64,000 nt of DNA from Candidatus Villigracilis saccharophilus (lineage in GTDB: Bacteria > Chloroflexota > Anaerolineae > Anaerolineales > Villigracilaceae), in contig JADJNA010000056.1 in assembly GCA_016709305.1 (NCBI GenBank), positions 1-64,000 on the forward strand, read 5' to 3'. The notes under the pieces are model-generated. The model worked only from the letters and a program-made list of their open reading frames with translations. It ran no database searches and was not told where the DNA came from. How positions within the stretch are numbered: the stretch's first letter is position 1; each line of letters opens with the position of its first letter. Positions 37,271-46,613 of the stretch are shown here, piece after piece. The position numbers were made by a program, and so were the translations under genes.

Positions 37271-38342
37271 TCTGCGCGCCCATGCGCTGCATGTCCTTGA
37301 ACAAGCGCTGCGGCTCGGCGATATGCCCCATCATGTGGACTCCATCGCGGCGCGCCGTGCCATCGAGATATTGAAGCAGATACGCGACGACGGGGATGGC
37401 GGTCAGTTCATATCCATCGGGATGCGCGATCTGTAACTGGACCTCAGCCTGCCTGCCGTTCAATTGACCTTTTGCTTCCACCTTGAGCGCCACCAGATAC
37501 GGCGGCTTAGACTTTCCCATGCCCCACCACATCAATTTACCCAGCGGACGAAGACCGCGTTTTGGCGCAAGTTTGAGACCCACAAAAACGATCGGGGTGA
37601 TGATGAGGTCTGTAAACCAGTTCGAGCCTGAAATATAAAATCCTGTATCTTTGATGGATGGAATTAAATTAGGGATGTCGCGCAGTTCCTCGAAGAACAT
37701 GGAATAGCCTGTGCGTTTGCCAACGTCATTTCCAAAATTGAAAACACGCGAATCCCAGGAAGTGGGTTTTGTCCACGCGCCATGTTTGTAAACTTGTGCC
37801 TGATACTCAAGAAAACATTCCATGAGTTCATCCACGGCTTCGGTGTAGGGGAGTCCCTGCATGTTGAGGTAGCCAGCCGTAAATGCAGATTCGACTATGT
37901 CCAATTTTTCTGCAGTGTAGCGGATCATCGCGGCGGGCAGACCGGGGTGAAAGCCCGCTTCGGTGATGAAACATAACCTCGCCTGCTGAATCTCTTTTTC
38001 TGCGGCATATAAAGCGCTGAGTTTTTTGGATGAGAGCTGCACATCGAGATAATCCACATGCGCGGCGATGCAGGCGCGGATAACTGTCTCAGCGTGCTGA
38101 GTGGTTGGCGCGGCGACCAGACACAAGGTCACGCCTTGAAGCGCTTGTGTTAGATCGTTGAGATTGGACGCATCAACCTGTCTTGCGGATGCACGCGAGT
38201 CATGCAATTCATCCACGAATGATTTTGCCTTTTGCAGGCTGCGGCCAGATATGATGATTTCAACATCGGTTTGAGCGAGCAAATGTTTGGCGAGCGGTCT
38301 GCCAGTATATCCATACCCGCCCAGGATCAGGATTTTTTTCAT
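37236..38342 (-). CDS. Saccharopine dehydrogenase-like NAD(P)-binding protein
   Basis: A 368-residue protein with an N-terminal Rossmann motif KILILGGYGYTGRPLAKHLL and SGRSLQKAKSFVDEL, then VDYLDVQLSSKKLSAL, as in the saccharopine dehydrogenase-like group. It lacks an obvious lysine-pathway partner, so the reaction is not assigned; similar proteins include short-chain reductases and trans-acting enoyl reductases. It is the first of a run of minus-strand genes going left from 38342 and is followed on its 3' side by murI, end to end. Confidence 0.8.
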   Translation of the reverse strand: MKKILILGGYGYTGRPLAKHLLAQTDVEIIISGRSLQKAKSFVDELHDSRASARQVDASNLNDLTQALQGVTLCLVAAPTTQHAETVIRACIAAHVDYLDVQLSSKKLSALYAAEKEIQQARLCFITEAGFHPGLPAAMIRYTAEKLDIVESAFTAGYLNMQGLPYTEAVDELMECFLEYQAQVYKHGAWTKPTSWDSRVFNFGNDVGKRTGYSMFFEELRDIPNLIPSIKDTGFYISGSNWFTDLIITPIVFVGLKLAPKRGLRPLGKLMWWGMGKSKPPYLVALKVEAKGQLNGRQAEVQLQIAHPDGYELTAIPVVAYLLQYLDGTARRDGVHMMGHIAEPQRLFKDMQRMGAQITESLDHHLST

Positions 38343-38348
38343 GTTGTT

Positions 38349-38831
38349 TTACTCTTTTTCAGGTTTGACCGCCAGCAGGGTTAGATTTTTTCCCAGTTCG
38401 CGCAGTTCTGCTTCATCCTTGAATTTCATCCCCGCCATCGCCATTACAGAGCGGGTATAGGCGGGCTTGCTCCGATAGAATTGAACGAGCATTTCGCTTG
38501 CGCCTTCGGTGGTAAGCGCGCCTGCGCGCGCCTTGAATTTTCTGCGTCCGACCTTTGCCTCGAACATTGGATTGGCTTGAATGTTTTTATACCAGTCGGC
38601 GCGCGCGCCATAGGCGGCTTCGATGTAATAAGTGTCGGAGGCTTTGTCGTAATCCATCACGTCAACCATCGAGTCGTAGCGCTTGCCTGATTTGCGCCCA
38701 ATGTGGGTGATGAGCATCCATTGCGCGCCGATCAAACGCTCCCAGCCGCCGAGTCCCATTTTGTGAAGCCAGACTGGAACTTTGAAGAAAAATTTTTGCA
38801 ATTGACCAGGCCGTTTGTCAAAGGCACTCAT
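38349..38831 (-). CDS. Deazaflavin-dependent nitroreductase-family protein
   Basis: A 160-residue split-beta-barrel protein. LITHIGRKSGKRYDSMVDVM and SDTYYIEAAYGARADWYKNI are diagnostic of the DDN/F420H2-dependent family. Such proteins use F420 or FMN to reduce small molecules; F420 genes are not in the window, so the cofactor is uncertain. It is separated from the dehydrogenase by six bases and from the methyltransferase upstream by three, pointing to an operon. Confidence 0.88.
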   Translation of the reverse strand: MSAFDKRPGQLQKFFFKVPVWLHKMGLGGWERLIGAQWMLITHIGRKSGKRYDSMVDVMDYDKASDTYYIEAAYGARADWYKNIQANPMFEAKVGRRKFKARAGALTTEGASEMLVQFYRSKPAYTRSVMAMAGMKFKDEAELRELGKNLTLLAVKPEKE

Positions 38832-38834
38832 GGA

Positions 38835-39602
38835 TTATCCTCCTGTAAGTAGAAACTTGAAGAATTTTCCCAGATCACGCAAGCGCGGCCAAAATGCTGG
38901 GATCCGTTTACGGTAATCAGCGTAAGATTGGCCGAAGCGTTCGATCAATTCCTTTTCTTCCACGAGATGGATCCAGCCAGTGAGTCCGAGCGGCACGAAA
39001 ATGGAGAAAATGATGGAGTTCGCATTCCCGTTCAAGAGCGCAAGCCCCATCCAAACGCGGATCGCACTGGCGTAGATCGGATGGCGCAGAATACTGTAAA
39101 TGCTTGAGTCAACAATGCGGCCTTCCTCGGGGTAATAAACATATAAAAGCGTGAGATTGTCCACACCAAATGTCTGGACACTGCGAACCCACAATAGTGC
39201 GCCAATGCAGACCATGAACCAGCCAAGGGCAAGAAAGACAATTGTCCACCAGCCGATGGGCACGAAGGGACCATTCATGTAGCCAGCGTGTGCGACGGCC
39301 CCGAAGATAAGTCCCAGCCCGGGCATGGCGTAATGAGCAAAGGCATTGCGGTAGGCAAGTTCTTTATATTTTTCTTTGTATGCTTGTTTGCGGGAGAAGA
39401 AGAAACTTAGGAGAAGAAATCCCAGCGAACTGATGATGATCTCGCTGTCGATGCTCCAGGTGGGGATATTGTCTGTGAGGATGAAATAAACATTAACCAG
39501 TGTGAACAAGCCTAATGCGTAAAGAGTAATTCGTAATTTTCCGCCCGTTGAATTTAATTCAGGAACATGTTTTGCGAGTGAGTCCATGCCTTTGATGTTC
39601 AT
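38835..39602 (-). CDS. Isoprenylcysteine carboxyl methyltransferase-like membrane protein
   Basis: A 255-residue membrane protein with about six helices. The end carries YSILRHPIYASAIRVWMGLA and LVEEKELIERFGQSYADYRK, the SAM-binding region shared by isoprenylcysteine and phospholipid N-methyltransferases. ATG 39602 is preferred because AAGGA lies eight bases before it; ATG 39611 has no space for one. The substrate is unknown. A TATAAT lies upstream near 39627. Confidence 0.8.
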   Translation of the reverse strand: MNIKGMDSLAKHVPELNSTGGKLRITLYALGLFTLVNVYFILTDNIPTWSIDSEIIISSLGFLLLSFFFSRKQAYKEKYKELAYRNAFAHYAMPGLGLIFGAVAHAGYMNGPFVPIGWWTIVFLALGWFMVCIGALLWVRSVQTFGVDNLTLLYVYYPEEGRIVDSSIYSILRHPIYASAIRVWMGLALLNGNANSIIFSIFVPLGLTGWIHLVEEKELIERFGQSYADYRKRIPAFWPRLRDLGKFFKFLLTGG

Positions 39603-39640
39603 GGTGACCATCCTTTGGTGTTGTGATTATACTCCTCGCA

Positions 39641-40249
39641 TTAATCTGCCGCGACAATACCCATGTCCGTTGTTTTTATTGTTACCCCTTCAAGGTTCTC
39701 AAAACTTAATTTAGAAACATCCAATCCATATTTTCCCGCCACGCGTTCGAATAAAGCATGATAACCAGCTTTGACCATCGCATCCCAGTTTAAACCGAGC
39801 AAGTCCGCGATGCTGTGTATTGATTCCACATTTTCCCCTTCGATCTCAATAAAACTTCCATAAGGCAGTTCGTCCAGCATGATGTGGGTATCGTTTAATT
39901 CATAGGTTGTGCGGAATTTTTCATAGAATACAACAACCTGAAAACCGATGGCTTCGAGAAATTGTTTTGCGCTGTCAAAATCACCCACCTCAAATTCGAT
40001 TTCCTGACGGCTGAGGATGCCGCCTTCTTTTTCCATGCTCGGACCTTTGAATGTGAAGCGAGCTATAGCATCCTGCCTCAACCGAAGAACACGAAAGCTG
40101 TTTCTTAGCTCGCCATCTGGCCTGTCGAAGCGCAGGTTGACTTCATGCACACGCGGTTGAATCAATTGCGCCTTCAATTCCAGAAGGCGCAATTCGATCT
40201 TTCTTAAATTTTGTACATGGAACTTGGCTTCGATTTCCTGCCCGTTCAT
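39641..40249 (-). CDS. CYTH-domain protein (class IV adenylate cyclase / thiamine triphosphatase-like)
   Basis: A 202-residue CYTH protein. It starts MNGQEIEAKFHV with the ExExK signature, then QPRVHEVNLRFDRPDGELRN, VLRLRQDAIARFTFKG and SRQEIEFEVGDF, and closes DELPYGSFIEIEGENVESI. The tunnel residues for triphosphate binding appear to be kept. The family includes adenylate cyclase CyaB and thiamine triphosphatases; sequence alone does not separate them. Its ATG overlaps the stop of the biotin carrier gene (TAATG), so the two are translationally coupled. Confidence 0.85.
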   Translation of the reverse strand: MNGQEIEAKFHVQNLRKIELRLLELKAQLIQPRVHEVNLRFDRPDGELRNSFRVLRLRQDAIARFTFKGPSMEKEGGILSRQEIEFEVGDFDSAKQFLEAIGFQVVVFYEKFRTTYELNDTHIMLDELPYGSFIEIEGENVESIHSIADLLGLNWDAMVKAGYHALFERVAGKYGLDVSKLSFENLEGVTIKTTDMGIVAAD

Positions 40250-40746
40250 TAATGCACGCTCAATAAAGTCTGCTTTTGTTCCACACTCTCGCCAGCTTTT
40301 ACGCGGACCTTTCCAATTACACCGTCCCGCGGCGCTTTCAGTTCATTTTGCATTTTCATGGATTCCAGGATTAGCATGACCTGTCCTTTCTTCACTTGCT
40401 CGCCTTCTGAGATCATGACTGCCACAACCAGCCCGGGCATGGGCGCTTTTAGATGGAATTCGCCGCCCTCTGCAATACCTCCGCCGGCGGCAGCTCTTAA
40501 CCTCTTTTCACGTTCATCTTCTATCTTGACCTGATACTGCTGTCCGCGGATAAGCACTTCCCAATCTTCATCGCCCTGATAAACATAAGACTCGTAGGAT
40601 TTTCCGTCCGCGATCAAAGAGAAGACTGGCTGCCCGCTTACCGCCTTAAAATCAACTTGCAGCAATCGGTCGCCGATGCGGATGTGATTTTCATCCACGA
40701 CCTCGATCTCAAATTCTTTATTATCAATGGTTGTAATATATTTCAT
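40249..40746 (-). CDS. Biotin carboxyl carrier subunit of acyl-CoA carboxylase
   Basis: A 165-residue protein with an N-terminal ITTIDNKEFEIEVVDENHIR region and a C-terminal biotinyl domain, about residues 93-165. The biotin lysine is in MLILESMKMQNELKAPRDGV. It carries carboxyl groups between AccC (next gene upstream) and the carboxyltransferase. The layout matches the biotin subunit of propionyl/acetyl-CoA carboxylases rather than AccB of the four-subunit type. It lies 86 bases after accC and overlaps the CYTH gene. Confidence 0.88.
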   Translation of the reverse strand: MKYITTIDNKEFEIEVVDENHIRIGDRLLQVDFKAVSGQPVFSLIADGKSYESYVYQGDEDWEVLIRGQQYQVKIEDEREKRLRAAAGGGIAEGGEFHLKAPMPGLVVAVMISEGEQVKKGQVMLILESMKMQNELKAPRDGVIGKVRVKAGESVEQKQTLLSVH

Positions 40747-40832
40747 ACTTTATCCTCAATCACCAGTTGTAAATCGGGCGCGCCCTAGAGACGACCGCCA
40801 CAATAATCGTAAATCGTCAATCGAAAATGGTT

Positions 40833-42341
40833 CTACCGATGCATTCGTTCCCATCTGCCGACCCATTTCCAGTTGGATGTGTCTCTTTCATTACGGCGAA
40901 CCCGTTGTGCGGATAATTCACTTTGGTGATGCGCGACGAGTGTCGCAAGAATGGCCGCGATCTCAGCGTTTGTGGCGCGTGATTCAATTGCATCATCCAT
41001 CGAGAAGCGTTCCTCCACAAAGCGTGTGTCGAATTGTCCGCCCATGAAACGATGTGAATCCATCAATGTCTGGTGGAAGGGGATATTGGTACGCACGCCG
41101 ACGATGCGGTATTCTTCCAGCGCGCGCCGCATGCGCAGGATGGCTTGTCCGCGTGTTTCGCCCCAAACGATCAGTTTTGCGATCATCGGATCGTAGAATG
41201 GAGTGATCTCAAAGCCGGGATACACACCAGTGTCAATGCGCACGCCAGGCCCCGTGGGCAGGATGCTATGCGTAATTTGTCCAGTAGACGGCATAAAACC
41301 ATTGAAGGGATCTTCCGCGTTGATGCGGCATTCGATCGCGTGGCCATTGAACTTGATCTGGTCTTGTGTATAACTCAACTGCCTGCCGCGCGCGATGCGT
41401 AATTGCTCCGCAACGATATCCACACCTGTTACCATCTCAGTGATCGGATGTTCGACTTGCAGGCGCGTGTTCATTTCAAGGAAGTAAAAATTACGTTCCT
41501 TGTCAACTAAGAACTCGATCGTGCCGGCGTTGACATAATCCACGGCCTGTGCGGATTTGACCGCGATGGTTCCCATTTTCTCGCGCAAGTCTTCATCCAG
41601 AAATGAGGATGGCGATTCTTCCAGCAATTTTTGATGGCGGCGTTGGATGGAACATTCACGTTCGCCTAAATGGATTACGTTCCCAAACGAGTCTGCCATG
41701 ATCTGGAATTCGATGTGGCGCGCGCCCTCGATCAATTTTTCCAAATAGACATTGCCGTCGCCAAAGGAAGATTCCGCCTCGCGTCTCGCGGATGCAAGCA
41801 GGGTCGGCATTTCCTCCAGGCTTTTTACTTCCCTCATGCCTTTTCCGCCCCCGCCCGCAGTGGCTTTGATCAGCAAAGGGAATCCGATCGTCGGAGCGAT
41901 TTGAAGCAGATCGTCATTTGTCATGTTCCCGACAGCTTCCGTGCCAGGCACAACAGGGATACCTGCTTTGATGACAGTGGCGCGTGCTTCTGCTTTATCG
42001 CCCATCGCCGCGATGGACGAAGGCTTGGGACCAATGAAGGTGATGCCAAATTCCGCGCATTTTGCTGCGAAATCTTCACGTTCCGCCAAAAAACCATATC
42101 CCGGGTGGATCGCGTTCGCGCCTGATTTTTTGGCAACTTCAAAGATCTTGTCTGCGCGCAGGTAGGATTCTCTCGACGGCGCAGGTCCGAGCAGGTAAGC
42201 CTCATCCGCATAACGGACATGCAGCGCGTTGCGGTCTGCTTCTGAAAATACAGCTACTGTTTCAATGCCAAGTTCGCGGCAGGCACGAATAATGCGGACT
42301 GCGATCTCACCACGATTTGCTACCAATACTTTATTGAACAT
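40833..42341 (-). CDS. accC: Biotin carboxylase subunit of acyl-CoA carboxylase
   Basis: A 502-residue ATP-grasp enzyme that carboxylates biotin with bicarbonate. Key regions: FNKVLVANRGEIAVRIIRAC, the glycine-rich loop LIKATAGGGGKGMREV, HLGERECSIQRRHQKLLEES, YFLEMNTRLQVEHPITEMV and IECRINAEDPFNGFMPSTG. Full length and complete. It sits between the carboxyltransferase gene upstream and the biotin carrier downstream. The C-terminal tail is longer than in E. coli AccC. Confidence 0.94.
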   Translation of the reverse strand: MFNKVLVANRGEIAVRIIRACRELGIETVAVFSEADRNALHVRYADEAYLLGPAPSRESYLRADKIFEVAKKSGANAIHPGYGFLAEREDFAAKCAEFGITFIGPKPSSIAAMGDKAEARATVIKAGIPVVPGTEAVGNMTNDDLLQIAPTIGFPLLIKATAGGGGKGMREVKSLEEMPTLLASARREAESSFGDGNVYLEKLIEGARHIEFQIMADSFGNVIHLGERECSIQRRHQKLLEESPSSFLDEDLREKMGTIAVKSAQAVDYVNAGTIEFLVDKERNFYFLEMNTRLQVEHPITEMVTGVDIVAEQLRIARGRQLSYTQDQIKFNGHAIECRINAEDPFNGFMPSTGQITHSILPTGPGVRIDTGVYPGFEITPFYDPMIAKLIVWGETRGQAILRMRRALEEYRIVGVRTNIPFHQTLMDSHRFMGGQFDTRFVEERFSMDDAIESRATNAEIAAILATLVAHHQSELSAQRVRRNERDTSNWKWVGRWERMHR

Positions 42342-42363
42342 ATATGCTCCGCATGTGTCAAAA

Positions 42364-42403
42364 GTGTCATGTGTCAGGTGTCAACTTACCTGATACGTGA
42401 CAC
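42364..42403. repeat. Palindromic spacer between carboxylase genes
   Basis: A 16-bp imperfect stem (42364-42379 with 42388-42403), two wobble pairs, eight-base loop, made of repeated GTGTCA words. It may be an mRNA stabiliser or attenuator; no T tract follows. Confidence 0.55.
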
Positions 42404-42418
42404 TGAAACACTTGATAC

Positions 42419-43966
42419 TTATAGTGGAATATTTCCGTGCTTCTTGGCAGGATTCGCGTCACGTTTGTTGGACAACATTTCCAGCGCATTGATCAGGCGC
42501 GGACGGGTTTCCTTTGGTTCGATGACATCGTCAATATATCCGCGCTGAGCCGCCACGTATGGATTTGCGAATTTTTCCTTGTAATCTGCAACCAGTTCCG
42601 CTTTCTTTGCAATGGGGTCACTGGCCTTATCCAATTCCTTGCGGAAAATAATATTGACCGCGCCATCTGGCCCCATGACTGCGATCTCAGCCGTCGGCCA
42701 GGCGAGGTTCACGTCACTGCGAATATGTTTGGATGACATCACGCAATATGCTCCGCCATAGGCTTTGCGGGTGATAACTGTTAATTTGGGCACCGTCGCT
42801 TCACAGAACGCGTACAGCAATTTCGCACCAGAGCGGATGATGCCATGATGTTCCTGAAAAGTACCGGGCAGGAAGCCGGGCACATCTTCAAAAGTGATAA
42901 TCGGGATATTGAATGCATCACAGAAGCGCACAAAGCGCGCAGCTTTTTCACTCGCGTCAATATCCAGAACGCCTGCCAGGACGGCGGGTTGATTTGCGAC
43001 GATGCCAACCGAATGTCCGCCCAGCCGTGCAAAACCGACCACGATATTCTGGGCATAGTTCTCATGGATTTCGTAGAACTGGCCGTTATCCATGATCTTG
43101 CTGATCACCTCTTTAATGTCATACGGTTTATTGGCGTCATCTGGAATGATGTTGTTGAGTTCTTCATCCATCCGCAGCGGATCATCACTTTGAACGAAAG
43201 GCGCATCCTCCATATTGTTCTGCGGCAGGTAGCCGAGCAGTTTGCGAATTAAATATAGCGTATCCGCTTCACTGTCGGCGGCAACGTGGCAGACGCCTGA
43301 TTTTTCCGAATGAACGCTGGCTCCGCCCAATTCTTCCTGGGTTACTTCTTCGTGGGTAACTGCTTTTACTACATCAGGTCCCGTAACGAACATATAGGAT
43401 GTGTCACGGGTCATAAAAATATAATCTGTCAACGCGGGCGAATACACCGCACCGCCGGCGCATGGTCCCATGATCGCGGAAATTTGTGGGATGACTCCCG
43501 AAGCCATTGTGTTGCGCAGGAAAATATCCGAATATCCGGCCAGGGCCACAACCCCTTCCTGAATACGCGCGCCGCCCGAATCGTTCAGGCCAATAATGGG
43601 CGCGCCGTTCTTCATCGCCATATCCATAATCTTGCAGATTTTTTCGGCGTGCACTTCACCAAGGCTTCCGCCAAACACAGTGAAATCCTGCGAGAACACG
43701 TACACGAGGCGGCCTTCAATTGTGCCCCAGCCAGTCACCACAGAGTCGCCCATATATTTTTGTTTATCAAGATCGAAATCGTACGTGCGATGGACCACGA
43801 ACGGGTCAACTTCGCGGAAAGAGCCTTTGTCCAAAAGCAGGTCAAGGCGCTCCCGCGCGGTCAGACGACCTTTTTTATGCTGGGTGTCAATGCGGGCCTG
43901 CCCGCCGCCCAGGAGTGATTCAGCTTTAAGATTATTCAGATTTTGGATTTTCGTGGTTTTATTCAT
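42419..43966 (-). CDS. Acyl-CoA carboxylase carboxyltransferase subunit (PccB/AccD-type)
   Basis: A 515-residue carboxyltransferase, fusing the two crotonase-like halves as in propionyl- and methylmalonyl-type enzymes. Diagnostic parts: GRLTARERLDLLLDKGSFRE, DSGGARIQEGVVALAGYSDI, GPCAGGAVYSPALTDYIFM, GDAFNIPIITFEDVPGFLPG (allowing one change) and AYGGAYCVMSSKHIRSDVNL. It transfers the carboxyl from biotin to an acyl-CoA, likely propionyl- or acetyl-CoA. Its start overlaps the stop of the small membrane gene upstream by eight bases. Confidence 0.93.
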   Translation of the reverse strand: MNKTTKIQNLNNLKAESLLGGGQARIDTQHKKGRLTARERLDLLLDKGSFREVDPFVVHRTYDFDLDKQKYMGDSVVTGWGTIEGRLVYVFSQDFTVFGGSLGEVHAEKICKIMDMAMKNGAPIIGLNDSGGARIQEGVVALAGYSDIFLRNTMASGVIPQISAIMGPCAGGAVYSPALTDYIFMTRDTSYMFVTGPDVVKAVTHEEVTQEELGGASVHSEKSGVCHVAADSEADTLYLIRKLLGYLPQNNMEDAPFVQSDDPLRMDEELNNIIPDDANKPYDIKEVISKIMDNGQFYEIHENYAQNIVVGFARLGGHSVGIVANQPAVLAGVLDIDASEKAARFVRFCDAFNIPIITFEDVPGFLPGTFQEHHGIIRSGAKLLYAFCEATVPKLTVITRKAYGGAYCVMSSKHIRSDVNLAWPTAEIAVMGPDGAVNIIFRKELDKASDPIAKKAELVADYKEKFANPYVAAQRGYIDDVIEPKETRPRLINALEMLSNKRDANPAKKHGNIPL

Positions 43967-44348
43967 ACGCCTCTCTCGACAATAATTTTGTTGTGAACAG
44001 AATGAAGATAAGCAGAACCAGATTTACTATAACAGCGAACGGCCAATTTGGATGCGGCTTTTGCCAGATGAGCCGCTCGCTCCAATACCAGACGGTGTAG
44101 CCTGCTGTTGCCCCGAAGAGCAGTTTCGCCGCCCATGCTTTTTTCTTCCAGATACTCCACAAAAGAAGTACGCCCAAGGCTGTCCATAATGAGCCGCTTG
44201 TGGTTGTAATTGCGGCTGCAGGTTGTGCGGAAAATTCATTTAGCGCCTCGCGCCATGTGATGGATGTCCAGACCCGGATGAGATTCCATATTGTTAGGGT
44301 TAACACCAGCCATAGCGCGAGGGTTACTCGAAAGGAACGGTTTTTCAT
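43959..44348 (-). CDS. Small membrane protein of unknown function
   Basis: A 129-residue protein with four membrane segments (TLALWLVLTLTIWNLIRVW, LWTALGVLLLWSIW, LLFGATAGYTVWYWSERLIW and FAVIVNLVLLIFILFTTKLL). ATG 44348 (MKNRSFRV) is preferred. No family is recognised. Its end overlaps the carboxyltransferase gene, so it may head that operon. Confidence 0.65.
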   Translation of the reverse strand: MKNRSFRVTLALWLVLTLTIWNLIRVWTSITWREALNEFSAQPAAAITTTSGSLWTALGVLLLWSIWKKKAWAAKLLFGATAGYTVWYWSERLIWQKPHPNWPFAVIVNLVLLIFILFTTKLLSREAYE

Positions 44349-44488
44349 GGCATGCCATTGATTGTAAAATTTGAAGGTGCGGAAACGGCTGATTGTGGAG
44401 AGGCAGACCTGTAGTCGATGTTGGAGGCGTTGCACGAGAGAAAGTCAACCACCGGAAATGTCAAAATTTCTGTTCGCAATTTCATCTC

Positions 44489-46567
44489 CTAATATTTTGG
44501 CTCTTTCAAAAGATACAGCAATCCTTTACCACCGTAGACATTGTACTTTTCAAGATAGCGCTCGAATTGGCCAAAATAAGGCGGCATCGAAAGCAGTTGC
44601 GCGTTGGCAAAGATGATGGTGACACCGTGCTCGCTCAGGTATTGAGGCGCCTGCCGGTTTTGTAGTGCGTGAAAATAATCATTGCTGTTGATCAAGCCGT
44701 CCATATTGACGATGGTGCGGTCTTTTATATAGTAACCAACATTTCCACCGCCTGTCATGCCGATAATATCACCCGGCTGGGTGTTTTCTTCCAGGAATGG
44801 CAGGACTTCTATATAAGGTCTTTCCGGAGGAAAGTAGTTGTATCTCATGACTGTGGTGACATAACTGCCTAAGCCATACGCAAAATATATGCCGATCAGG
44901 ACAGCGGAAGCTTCCAGTGAGAATCGCAGGGGTTTAAATTTTTGCAGCGGGTGGATCGCCAGGTCGATAAACAAACTGCCAGCCATTGTTACGAATATCA
45001 TTTGACTGATCCAATACCATTCCTTTGCGCCGCCGTATGCGGTGGTTGTGTAGGAAAGGATCAGGATCGCGCAGCCTGCAGCGAGTGGAATGAGAGCCAT
45101 ATTTGTAATTTTTTCTAAAGCCCGGCGGATATTCATGGCGGCAAGAATGACCACCAGTATGACGATGACCGCCATGACCATATAATATCGTTCGTCTGTG
45201 GTGTCGCTGCCGGGATAAAGGGGATAGATCTTTTTTGCGATCCATAGCGCGACATTGGAAAATGGTTGCCAGGCATCGAAGGCATTTTGAAAGCCGATCC
45301 CCAAAAATGTGGTCCAGTTATGTGCAGGTCGTTCGTATACCGTGTTTGGCAGGGAACCCCACCAACGCTTGATCTGCCCGCTGACGGGGCTGGATGTTCC
45401 AAAGATGAACTTATTTAATGACATGTATACCGCGAGCGCGCCGCTGATGATTCCAAAATATACCGCTCCATCCCCCAGCCATTTTTTCCAGTTCGCCAAT
45501 AAACCTGAAATTGGGGATGTTTGTTCAATCATGGGTGTTTCTTTATTTCCGATAAGGCGGGCGGTTAGTCTAATGGCAAGCGCCAGAGTGACGCTGATAC
45601 CCCAGTCAAGCAAAAAGGCCGTGCGCGGGAAGTTATTTGCAAATCCAATTTGAAGCAGGAGTAAATAAAATCCTGTCACTAAGATCGTGCCTGCGCTATT
45701 TGCAGCCAGGACCTGACTGATCGTTCTCCAAACAGAATTTGCTCTTGGATGTTGATATAAGCCAAAGAAATAAAAAGAAATGGTCTTGACCACCAGGGAT
45801 ATAAGTGCCGCTTCCATGGCAGATGAAGCATAAAGAATATTGTATGCTTCCAGTCCGGTGCGGATCGCCACAGAAAGCACCATGGATAGGAAAATGATCA
45901 CAATATCAAGCGGCAGAAAAAAGCGAATTGGACTCCCGCGAAAGATCACCCAGATGCCGACAATTACCGCGAAAAAGACAAGGTCAAGCCGGCTGAACAT
46001 CACGAGGACCGCGAGCATCCCTAGGAAAGCCAGTTGACGCGGGGGCACCGGTTTTGTGCGCCATTTTTTTTCAAATGCTGAGAGGTTCCACATTAACAAC
46101 ACGATCGTAAAACCTGCCAGCGCTGTTTCCAACCCAAATTCATAGACCGTGGTGTGAATGTAAAAGTTAAAAGCCCAAAAACAAGCCGCCAAAATACCCA
46201 TCGCGCGCGAAAGGGAACTTGAAATTATGCGGTAGATCAGAACAGCTGTTGCAGCGTTTAATATCCCCAGGACGATCAATAAAACACGCAGAGGCAGGAT
46301 CAAGTCAAAACGGGCGAGGTAAAAAACAGGCACGCATACCAATAACCACAGCGGGTGATACCCGTTGGTCAGGTTGATGCCGTCGAAACTGATGCCGCGC
46401 CCTTCTGTGATGTTTTGGGCTACTTTAAAATAATAATAAGCATCATCCCGTGTGAACCATGCGTTGGGAAAATTGTATGCATCTGAAAACGCTGCGTATA
46501 GATGAATACCGGTAATTGTAATGATCAGGACAATTTCAAATAGTGAAAAACGTTTAAGGAAATTCAT
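44489..46567 (-). CDS. GT-C type membrane glycosyltransferase-like protein
   Basis: A 692-residue protein with about 12 membrane helices and a soluble C-terminal part. The first external loop has WFTRDDAYYYFKVAQNITEG, with the acidic pair expected of GT-C enzymes that use polyprenyl-phosphate sugars (GT39/ArnT group). Also present are GISFDGINLTNGYHPLWLL and the C-terminal GDIIGMTGGGNVGYYIKDRT. It likely transfers a sugar to protein or lipid outside the membrane; the acceptor is unknown. It is one of three such genes in the window. Confidence 0.75.
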   Translation of the reverse strand: MNFLKRFSLFEIVLIITITGIHLYAAFSDAYNFPNAWFTRDDAYYYFKVAQNITEGRGISFDGINLTNGYHPLWLLVCVPVFYLARFDLILPLRVLLIVLGILNAATAVLIYRIISSSLSRAMGILAACFWAFNFYIHTTVYEFGLETALAGFTIVLLMWNLSAFEKKWRTKPVPPRQLAFLGMLAVLVMFSRLDLVFFAVIVGIWVIFRGSPIRFFLPLDIVIIFLSMVLSVAIRTGLEAYNILYASSAMEAALISLVVKTISFYFFGLYQHPRANSVWRTISQVLAANSAGTILVTGFYLLLLQIGFANNFPRTAFLLDWGISVTLALAIRLTARLIGNKETPMIEQTSPISGLLANWKKWLGDGAVYFGIISGALAVYMSLNKFIFGTSSPVSGQIKRWWGSLPNTVYERPAHNWTTFLGIGFQNAFDAWQPFSNVALWIAKKIYPLYPGSDTTDERYYMVMAVIVILVVILAAMNIRRALEKITNMALIPLAAGCAILILSYTTTAYGGAKEWYWISQMIFVTMAGSLFIDLAIHPLQKFKPLRFSLEASAVLIGIYFAYGLGSYVTTVMRYNYFPPERPYIEVLPFLEENTQPGDIIGMTGGGNVGYYIKDRTIVNMDGLINSNDYFHALQNRQAPQYLSEHGVTIIFANAQLLSMPPYFGQFERYLEKYNVYGGKGLLYLLKEPKY

Positions 46568-46613
46568 TTTTTGTTTTGTAAATCAGCGGCACGTCAGCTG
46601 ATCTGCACAATTC

